A program made the position numbers and the translations under genes. Of a DNA stretch of 29,427 nucleotides, positions 1 to 7,800 are shown piece by piece. Numbering within the stretch: the stretch's first letter is position 1; each line of letters starts with the position of its first letter. Location of the stretch: the IMG/VR virus record IMGVR_UViG_3300012692_000165, positions 1 through 29,427 of that record. One strand, written 5' to 3'. The DNA comes from a virus. The notes under the pieces were generated by a model. The model was given only the letters and a program-made list of their open reading frames with translations, made no database searches and was not told the DNA's origin.

Positions 1-32
1 ATCCACTGCTTCTTAAAACAAAACAGCCCTGT

Positions 33-196
33 CCGTTCGGCTCACGGCAGAGTGAGCCTCAAGCGAACGGCGCCGTTGAGACGAACTACGGTTTACCCAA
101 TGGCAGCCTTTAAGGGCTGCCTTTAACCCATAGGGTTAGGCGCTGCAGGCGCCCCCCAAATACAACCCAAGGGTTGCCCATAGGCAACGCTTCGCG
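33..196 (+). promoter_or_regulatory. Tandem hairpin array in the leader of the terminase gene
   Basis: This gene-free leader holds a row of inverted repeats. A compound stem pairs 33-38 with 65-70 and 39-45 with 52-58. GGCAGCC (102-108) pairs with GGCTGCC (115-121), followed by TTT. TAACCC-ATA-GGGTTA spans 124-138, GGCGC-TGCAG-GCGCC spans 139-153, CAACC-CAAG-GGTTG spans 163-176, GTTGCC-CATA-GGCAAC spans 173-188, and a small CGC-TTC-GCG spans 188-196. The 163-176 and 173-188 stems share bases and cannot form together, and the AACCC/GGGTT arms recur, so alternative folds are possible. The repeats are seen directly. A role as packaging (cos/pac) site, structured 5' leader or attenuator is inference from position next to terL. 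Confidence 0.6.
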
Positions 197-213
197 GTAG
201 GAGAAATAGGTTT

Positions 214-2130
214 ATGGCTAAACCAAAGTCAAACAACTATAAACTTGCCCCAGAGGCAACTTTATCCGCCCCAGAGGCAAAGAAGCGCCTTATCGCGCTG
301 ATTGCCGATGGAGTGAAGATTGAAGACGCTTGCCGCGCAGTCGGCAAGAGCGTCAAGTCGTATGAGTATTATCGCGTCTCCGACCCGCAGTTTAAAGAAG
401 CAGTGGATCTTTCACGCGTCATCCAGAAGCGAAAAGGCGTAATCAGCGAAGATGACGCGAACATTAGTTTCGAGGACTTTCGGGCAAAGTATTTAAACTC
501 CCAGACCTTTCCTCACCAGCGCAACATCACCTCACTTCTTGAAGAAGGTGAGCCAGCCTGGCTTCACGGCAATATGACCTATGAGCCAGGATTTAAGAAT
601 TACGTTCTTGTCAACATGCCACCTGAGCATGCCAAGTCCATGACAGTCTCCATTGACTATGTGACATATCGAATCGTCACAAATCCCAATGTAAGAATTA
701 AACTTGTATCTAAGACTCAGGCTATGGCCAAGGAATTTCTCTACGCCATCAAGCAACGCTTGACCAGTCCGCAGTGGGCAGAACTTCAGCGTCGCTATGC
801 TCCCGCCGAAGGTTTTAAGGCTACCGCTGAGAAGTGGACGCAAGATGCCATCTACCTTGAGCGTGACTCAGGTGAAAAGGATCCTACCGTCCAAGCCCTT
901 GGTATCGGTGGACAAATCTACGGTGCGCGTGCCGATCTAATCATCCTTGATGACTGTGTGACTCTTGCCAACGCTGGCGAGTATGAGAAGCAGATCCGAT
1001 GGATCCAACAGGAAGTTTTAACTCGTGTTGGTCCTACAGGTAAGATCCTCGTCGTAGGTACCCGCGTTGATCCTATGGATCTATACCGCGAAATGCGTAA
1101 CCCTGAACGGTACCCAGATAACAAGTCCCCGTGGACATATCTGGCTATGCCAGCCGTACTCGAATTTGACGATGATCCTGAAAAGTGGATCACGTTATGG
1201 CCAAAGTCTGATCGGCCATGGGATACTGATGAAACTCCAGCGGATGAAGATGGATTGTATCCGCGCTGGTCTGGTCCACACCTTCGTCGTCGCAGAGGCT
1301 TAATTGACCCAAAGACTTGGGCTATGGTTTACCAGCAGCAAGATGTTGAGTCAACCGCCATCTTTGCTCCTGACTGCGTACGCGGATCAGTTTCAGGTAT
1401 GCGAGCCATCGGCCCGCTTATTCCTGGCGCACCTGGTCATCCAGATAATTTGAACAGCCAATACATTGTTGCTTCAATGGATCCAGCAATGTCAGGTGAC
1501 ACATTCTCTGTCATCATGTCAGGCGATAGAACCACAGGCAAGCGTTACCTGCTAGAAGCATCGCGCATGCCAGCACCTACACCACAGCAGATCAGAGACT
1601 TGATCTTCCACTGGACTGAGAAGTATCAGCCAAAGGTGTGGGTAATTGAGAAAAACGCTTTCCAGTTGTTCTTGACACAAGATGAAAAGATCAACCAATT
1701 CTTAGCCTCACGCGGTATTCGCCTCGTTCAGCACTACACAGGTGCGAACAAGATGGATGCTGAATTTGGCGTAGCCTCAATGGCACCACTATTCGGCTCG
1801 GTTGACAGCCAAGGCAAGCATCAAAAGAATAATCTCTTGGAACTGCCACGAGCCGATAACGAACATATCAAGGCTCTCATCGAGCAATTGATTACCTGGT
1901 CAGCAGGTACTAAAAATAAACAAGACGGTCCGATGGCCCTCTGGTTTGCAGAAACGCAGATGCGTGACTACATCAACCAAGCAGGCGCATATGGCGGAAC
2001 GTTCGTCAAGAATCCATTTGCCACTCGCAACCAGTTGGCTTCACGCAAAGTAATCAACTTGGAAGAATGGCAACAAATGCAGGAGAAACTTGCATCTAAC
2101 GGGGGATACATAAGTGGCAATAGATATTAA
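214..2130 (+). CDS. terL: Terminase large subunit with N-terminal helix-turn-helix domain
   Basis: ATPase/nuclease motor that pumps phage DNA into the prohead and cuts it. Residues about 21-68 look like a small-terminase-style helix-turn-helix (IEDACRAVGKS, then an SDPQF.EAVD motif). The ATPase has a deviant Walker A, PPEHAKS at 136-142, a Walker B LIILDD at 242-247, and a GTR coupling motif near 282. The RNase H-like nuclease begins with SMDPAMSGD (D423), a second acid in VIEKNAF (about E479), and a third in QDGPMALWFAE near the C terminus. The start has AGGAG about ten bases upstream. At 638 aa it is longer than many TerL proteins, which fits the added N-terminal domain. It overlaps the portal gene by 17 bases. 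Confidence 0.93.
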   Translation: MAKPKSNNYKLAPEATLSAPEAKKRLIALIADGVKIEDACRAVGKSVKSYEYYRVSDPQFKEAVDLSRVIQKRKGVISEDDANISFEDFRAKYLNSQTFPHQRNITSLLEEGEPAWLHGNMTYEPGFKNYVLVNMPPEHAKSMTVSIDYVTYRIVTNPNVRIKLVSKTQAMAKEFLYAIKQRLTSPQWAELQRRYAPAEGFKATAEKWTQDAIYLERDSGEKDPTVQALGIGGQIYGARADLIILDDCVTLANAGEYEKQIRWIQQEVLTRVGPTGKILVVGTRVDPMDLYREMRNPERYPDNKSPWTYLAMPAVLEFDDDPEKWITLWPKSDRPWDTDETPADEDGLYPRWSGPHLRRRRGLIDPKTWAMVYQQQDVESTAIFAPDCVRGSVSGMRAIGPLIPGAPGHPDNLNSQYIVASMDPAMSGDTFSVIMSGDRTTGKRYLLEASRMPAPTPQQIRDLIFHWTEKYQPKVWVIEKNAFQLFLTQDEKINQFLASRGIRLVQHYTGANKMDAEFGVASMAPLFGSVDSQGKHQKNNLLELPRADNEHIKALIEQLITWSAGTKNKQDGPMALWFAETQMRDYINQAGAYGGTFVKNPFATRNQLASRKVINLEEWQQMQEKLASNGGYISGNRY

Positions 2131-3895
2131 CGAGTTGGGCGTAAAAGTCCGCAAGTTGCGGGATAGGTTCCACACCCGCGACTCTCGTTGGGCTGACCTT
2201 ATGGCTATCCGCCAAGGTGACATCCAACAAGTCTTTCCTGGCATGTTCTCTGAAGAATATCCAAAGCCAATGGTGGCAAACTTCATTGACGTTGCTGCCC
2301 GCGATGTGGCTGAAGTTATTGCTCCGCTTCCTGCTTTCAACTGCGACACAACCGATGCCATTTCAGATCGTGCAAGAAAGCGTGCTGATAAGCGCACCAT
2401 GATTGTCGCTGGTTACCGCGATTCTTGCAACCTTCAGACCATGATGTATTCAGGTGCTGACCGTTACTTGACCTTTGGAATGCTCGCCTTTATCATTGAG
2501 CCTGATTGGGAAAACAAACGCCCAATGATTCGCATTGACAACCCAATCAACTCATACCCTGAATTTGATCGGTTTGGCAAGTTGCTTTCCTACACCAAGC
2601 GCTACCAAAAATCTGTACGCGAACTATGCAACGACTTTCCAGAACTTGAAGGCGAGATTCTCACCAAGTATGAGAACCGCAACTCAGAGCGTATGCTTGA
2701 GGTGTATCGCTATCAAGACAAGAACGAGTTAGTTCTTTTCATTCCTGAGCGTAACAACCTCGTGCTTGAGCGTGCAGCCAACCTTCTTGATGAACTACCA
2801 GTTGCCCTTGCCATCCGTCCTGGCGTTGACTCAGATGAGAACCAACGCGGACAGTTTGATGACATTATGTGGGTACAGGTTGCTCGCGCACGCATGGCAA
2901 CATTCCAATTGGAAGCAGCACAAAAGTCTGTACAGGCTCCATTTGCTTTGCCTTCAGATGTTAACGTTATTGAAATTGGTCCAGATGCGACTATCCGCTC
3001 TGCCAACCCAGAGAAGATTCGCCGTGTATCACTTGACATTCCTAACGGAATCTTCCAAGAGACTGGCGAACTAGATCAAGAACTTCGTGTAGGTTCACGC
3101 TACCCACAAGGTCGCATGGGCGTACAGTCAGGCTCTATCGTCACAGGCCGTGGCGTAGAAGCCTTGATGGGTGGATTTGATACTCAGGTTAAGACAGCAC
3201 AGGCTGTATTTGCTGAGACATTTCGCCATGTCATGCGTTTATGCTTTAAGATGGATGAGACACTATTTGGTGATGTTGAGAAGGAAGTACGCGGCGTAAC
3301 TGCTGGCGCACCTTACGAGATTACCTACACGCCTAAAAAGGACATTGCTGGCGATTACTGGTGCGATGTGTCTTACGGCATGATGGCTGGACTAGATCCA
3401 AACCGCGCACTTGTCTTTGGACTACAGGCTCGTGGAGATAAGTTAATCTCACGCGACTTCTTGCGCCGTCAAATGCCTTGGGATATGAACGTTACCCAAG
3501 AAGAAGAAAAAGTAGAAGTTGAAGAATTACGCGACGCACTTATGACTGCAGTTGCAAATTACGCAAGTGCCATTCCTCAGATGGCTTCACAGGGGCAAGA
3601 CCCATCAAAGGCTATTGCAGCAATCGCAGCAGCGATTAAAGGTCGTATGAACGGCGAGAACATCGAAGATGTTATTACCGCTGCGTTTGAGCAACAAGTC
3701 TCCCCACAAGTTGCAGCCGCTGGTGCACCAGGACAGGCTCCTGGTGGGGAACCTACTCCACAAGGCGCACCGCAAGGTGGACTGCCTGCGGCACCTGCAC
3801 AGCAAGGTCAATCGCTACAGAACCTACTGGCAGGACTTTCATCTTCTGGCGCACCGCAGTTATCTGCAAATGTTGCCAGACGCTCACCCGCCTAA
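2114..3895 (+). CDS. Portal protein
   Basis: Probable dodecameric portal at the capsid vertex through which DNA enters and leaves. The call rests on position directly after terL, the 593-aa length, and the portal-like mix of helical N terminus, a central segment with YPEF and YTKRYQKS stretches, and a long helical region after residue 350. The last 55 or so residues (from about 535) are a Gln/Pro/Gly/Ala-rich tail that looks disordered. Translation starts at GTG inside the end of terL, after GGGGGA about 8-10 bases upstream. It probably shares a transcript with terL and the following small genes. No catalytic motif is expected in this family, so the assignment leans on context. Confidence 0.85.
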   Translation: MAIDINELGVKVRKLRDRFHTRDSRWADLMAIRQGDIQQVFPGMFSEEYPKPMVANFIDVAARDVAEVIAPLPAFNCDTTDAISDRARKRADKRTMIVAGYRDSCNLQTMMYSGADRYLTFGMLAFIIEPDWENKRPMIRIDNPINSYPEFDRFGKLLSYTKRYQKSVRELCNDFPELEGEILTKYENRNSERMLEVYRYQDKNELVLFIPERNNLVLERAANLLDELPVALAIRPGVDSDENQRGQFDDIMWVQVARARMATFQLEAAQKSVQAPFALPSDVNVIEIGPDATIRSANPEKIRRVSLDIPNGIFQETGELDQELRVGSRYPQGRMGVQSGSIVTGRGVEALMGGFDTQVKTAQAVFAETFRHVMRLCFKMDETLFGDVEKEVRGVTAGAPYEITYTPKKDIAGDYWCDVSYGMMAGLDPNRALVFGLQARGDKLISRDFLRRQMPWDMNVTQEEEKVEVEELRDALMTAVANYASAIPQMASQGQDPSKAIAAIAAAIKGRMNGENIEDVITAAFEQQVSPQVAAAGAPGQAPGGEPTPQGAPQGGLPAAPAQQGQSLQNLLAGLSSSGAPQLSANVARRSPA

Positions 3896-3937
3896 CGTTA
3901 CGAGTGAGATTCCCAAAACCTATAGGAGAAACAAAAA

Positions 3938-4144
3938 ATGGCACAATTCAAGTCAAGCCTTAACTCACCAAAGGTGAGCGTTAAGTTGCAGGGTGGACAT
4001 GGTTCATCAGACGCAACAACACAGAAGACATCAATTCAGAAGGCACCATCTGTTAAGCCAACTGGCAAGTCAGACATCAAGTACACAGTACAGCCTTCAG
4101 GCACACGCGGAACAGGCACCGAAGCAGGAAAGCCACGCGACTAA
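3938..4144 (+). CDS. Small Ser/Thr/Lys-rich hypothetical protein
   Basis: A 68-aa basic, polar protein with no predicted membrane segment and no recognised domain. It is rich in Ser, Thr, Lys and Gly and looks largely disordered. The start is well supported: TAGGAG lies about ten bases upstream in a 42-base gap after the portal gene. Its place between portal and the next small genes suggests a minor virion or assembly function, but the sequence itself does not show one. Confidence 0.7.
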   Translation: MAQFKSSLNSPKVSVKLQGGHGSSDATTQKTSIQKAPSVKPTGKSDIKYTVQPSGTRGTGTEAGKPRD

Positions 4145-4147
4145 GTT

Positions 4148-4363
4148 ATGACTAATGAACAGGGCAAGGCTCCTACAAGCCTAAGCAAGTGGGATGTATT
4201 TGCCCTGTTCGCTAGCACTGCATCCGAACTATGCGATGTAGCATCAAGTTTTTTTGAAATTCTAACGCACATGTTAGACACACAAGCAAGTTTCGTGGAT
4301 GACAAAAAATCGTTCCACGAGTATGCGGCTCGGACCATTGAAACATTAAAAGAGGGAGAGTAA
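4148..4363 (+). CDS. Small helical hypothetical protein
   Basis: A 71-aa protein that starts three bases after the previous stop, with no clear ribosome site, so it is probably translated by coupling. The middle (WDVFALFASTASELCDVASS and the following FFEILTHML) is predicted to be amphipathic helix, and the C terminus is charged. No family is recognised. An almost full-length minus-strand frame overlaps it, but the plus-strand frame fits the operon and its spacing. Confidence 0.6.
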   Translation: MTNEQGKAPTSLSKWDVFALFASTASELCDVASSFFEILTHMLDTQASFVDDKKSFHEYAARTIETLKEGE

Positions 4364-4366
4364 ATC

Positions 4367-4834
4367 ATGCCACAGGCAGCAAAGCCAGCAATGATTTCAG
4401 GCCCAGGGGCTATGAGCCAAAGAACCGATGGCGGACCAGCATCAAAGCAAGCAGTACGTTACATCTCAGGAATGCCTAATTACGGCGATGGCCAAGAATT
4501 AGCAGACCTACAAGCATCGGCACCAATGTCTGCAAGTGGTGCGCCAGCATCTCAACCTGCTCAAGCAAGCGGCGGAGAGCCAGCACAGCAATCACAGATC
4601 ATCCCTATTGATGCTCCAACGCAACGCCCAGGCGAGCCTGTCACAGCAGGCGCTGCAAGCGGCCCTGGACCAGGACCTGAAGTGCTACATGGCACACCAC
4701 AGGCTGAGCAACAAGGCTATCAAAACGCTTTAGTATTGCTTAACCAATTAGGCGATAGCGCCTCTGTACAAGTTAAGCAAATTCGTAATGCTCTGGCTGC
4801 TCATATGAACAATATGGCGGGTATCCAGAAGTAA
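4367..4834 (+). CDS. Pro/Ala/Gln-rich hypothetical protein
   Basis: A 155-aa protein with a good ribosome site (GAGGGAGAG) before the ATG. The N terminus carries a short SQRTDGGPASKQ segment followed by YGDGQELADLQASAPM, the style of a small protein often found beside portal genes in related phages. Residues about 50-115 are low-complexity Pro, Ala, Gly and Gln, and the C-terminal 40 residues are predicted helical. It is likely virion-associated or an assembly factor; the function is not evident. The stop codon overlaps the next start by one base (TAATG). Confidence 0.68.
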   Translation: MPQAAKPAMISGPGAMSQRTDGGPASKQAVRYISGMPNYGDGQELADLQASAPMSASGAPASQPAQASGGEPAQQSQIIPIDAPTQRPGEPVTAGAASGPGPGPEVLHGTPQAEQQGYQNALVLLNQLGDSASVQVKQIRNALAAHMNNMAGIQK

Positions 4835-7800
4835 TGGCTACTGATAACACAAACATTTCTCCTGACGCAGCAAACCTTAATAACAATTTGACTGCATTAG
4901 GACAAAGCGGACATGGCTGGCTTGACCCAACTCTACAGGTTGGTCTTGCCCAAAATGCTGGCAGCACGCAAAATGCTGTTACAACCGCTGGCATTTATCA
5001 GAATGTCATGAACAATACGCCTAACAGCATTCCAAACAAATACATGGATCCTTCGCTTAGTGCGAAGCCAGGTCCAGCAACTACCGCTTTGGCAACTGTT
5101 ACCAACACACATGGCCCAATTCCTTTTACGCCAGAAGACATTACAGGCATCCAAAAAAAGATGCAGGCTATGGGCTTTGGTGTTGGCCTACCTACTGGCA
5201 CATGGAACAGCGCTTGGCAAAGTGCATGGCAGCAAAACAACTATGCAAACCTTACAAAGCCTGGCGTAGGCAATGTAGATTCTTTTAAACTTTTTAAAAG
5301 CATTCTTAATGAATTGTCTCCATCTAATTGGTTACCTACAGATGTACATGCTGTAGCGCATTTCGTTACATCTATGGCACAACCAATTCGTCAAATGGTT
5401 GCCGATACTGTCGGTAACACAATTGCAGATTTTGGTTATGGCAAAGGCGCAACGCCTGAAGAAAACCACGCAATGGCTGTGGCTGCTGTAGAAAATGCCC
5501 TTGGTGGCAAGATGACTGCACAGCAAATTGAAAACATTGGCATGACTCGCCGTAGCATTGAAGATATTGGTAACCTATTTACCCTTGTTATGCTTAAAGG
5601 TGCAGGTGGAAGCCTGCTTAAGTCAGCAAGTGTAATTGGTAAAGGCTTGGCAGAATCTGCTGGCGCAGAGGCTGAAGCGGGTACGCTTAACGGTCTTGCT
5701 GCAGGAGCCAAAGCATTGGTGCAAAACCCATCAATGCTTGTTACTAAATCACTTCCTGAAGAATTTGCTAACGCTCCAAAGTTGACAATTGTTAAAAGCC
5801 TAGCAAATGCCGCTGCTAATTCAGCAAGCGGTGTAGGTGTATTTAGCAAATTTACTTCACCAATTGCTTCTCGTATTGCACCAGCGTTAGAATCGCTTGC
5901 ATCTGAAGATGGCACATATTATGCTGGTAAGCAGGCTATCGCCTCAACCATGCGTAACCCACTTCGTGCTGGATTAAGCGCATTACAAACACGCGGATCA
6001 GCCCTTGGTCTTGGATTGCTTGGACAGACTGAAGTGGAAAAAGCGCTTGGTCAGCAACCAGCATTTGACGCTACCAAAGTAGGGCCATATCAAGGCATTT
6101 TTGGCAATGCTCTTAATGTAATTTCTCTTGCATCTGGTTCTGTTGCAGAGCCTTTAAAGGTAAGCACATCCCTTGGCAATACAGTGTCTGCTACCCATGA
6201 AGCAGTTACTAATGCCCTTGGTCCTATCGGCTTTGACACAGTACTTAAAAATGCCCTTGGCATTAAACTAAAAGATTTACAAAAAGGTGTTGGCGAAGAT
6301 TTTGTTAACGATCATTTTATTCGCACAAAACTTCCTCAATACGGCGCATCACACCTTGCTCAGCAAGCAGCACAGATGGAAGTTGATGCTGGCAAGTTTG
6401 AGCGTAACAGCGATGAGTATCAACAACTTGTTCAAAGTTACGAACATGAGATTCTTAACGATCCAGAGTTGCGTGACGCCTCTGTAGAGTCTTTGGTTAA
6501 CAACCCGCATTTGTGGACGCAGATGCTGCGTAATGATTTTATCCGCCAGTTTGGTTCATTGGTTCGCAAGAACGGTGTTGCTAAGAAAGATCAACAGGCT
6601 TTCTTTGATGGTCTAAACAACCTCAAGAACGGCCCACATGCTTTCATGGAGCCAATTCTTGACCCAGAGGTTCGCAACCTTGTGCATGGCTCATCTGCTT
6701 CTCGTGCAGTTGAAGACATGGCAACACAGGAATTGTCTAACAAATTTGGCCAACAAACACCGCAATTTTCTAGCAACTTGCTACCATCTGGCAAACCATC
6801 GCCACGCCTTATGGCTGTTCACCGCGATGTAAGTGATTTTGCCCCATCAGGTTCAGATCTTGCTCGCACAACAAAGTACGGCAAAGGCGTTGTAGCAACA
6901 GAAGATCCTGCGATTGCTGGTCGTGCAAATGCCAATATCTATGCTTTGCGTCACATTGAACCAACAGAGCAACCAGACTTTTTAGATCTTACTAAGAACG
7001 ATCGTACAAATCTTCTTGCTGCAAAGATTAAAGATTTTGCAAACAATCAAGAAATGAATGTCAAGCCTGGCGATATTACTCCTGAGTATAAAACGCTACA
7101 GGGCTTGCTTAAAAACCCAGTTGATACAACTGGACAAAAGATTATTGACGCATATCGTGACGCTTTGCGTGCTGGTGGACAGTTAAACAAAGATCAGATT
7201 GACCAACGCATAGATCAACTTACTGGTCAGTTTATGGTTGAAAACAAGATTACTGGCATGAAGTATAGTGACGCTAAATACGGCACACAGACTTTGGTAC
7301 GCCCTGATAAGGCAATGGCTAATATGATTAAGCCAAGCCCAGATCTAAGCAAAGATAAACTTCTTTCTTCATACCTAGTGCATAACAATGTCAACGGTCT
7401 TGGCACCATTGGTGTTGCCCGCAAAGATACTATTCTTGCACAGGATGCCATCCGTGAGGCTAAGAAAGTCTTTAGCCAACTTAAAAAGGCTGGCTATGGC
7501 GATGATGCTGATGCTGCTCGTTCTACACTAGAACTAGAAGCAATCAGCAAGCAACGCGGCATTAAGATGGATACAACACCATTGCCTCGTATGCAGAATG
7601 TTGCTGAAGATCCTAAACTTGTTAAAATTACCAATGATGCTCGTGATACTCTTATCAAGAAGTTTGACAAATCTAATAACGATTTAACTCGTCTTGATCC
7701 AGTTCAACTGGCTTCATTGATGTGGCGTGAAGCACGTTTGCGTGCAAGCGAAGCGTATCTTCCTGCCGAAAAACCAGCAGGTCTTAGCGAAGCCAAGTGG

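Noticed and set aside
2100-2130. Programmed frameshift between terL and portal
   Set aside because: The overlap is short, the portal gene has its own GTG and ribosome site, and no slippery heptamer is seen.
5436-5915. 159-codon minus-strand frame inside the giant gene
   Set aside because: Antisense shadow of a continuous 5.1 kb coding frame; no start signal and no family.
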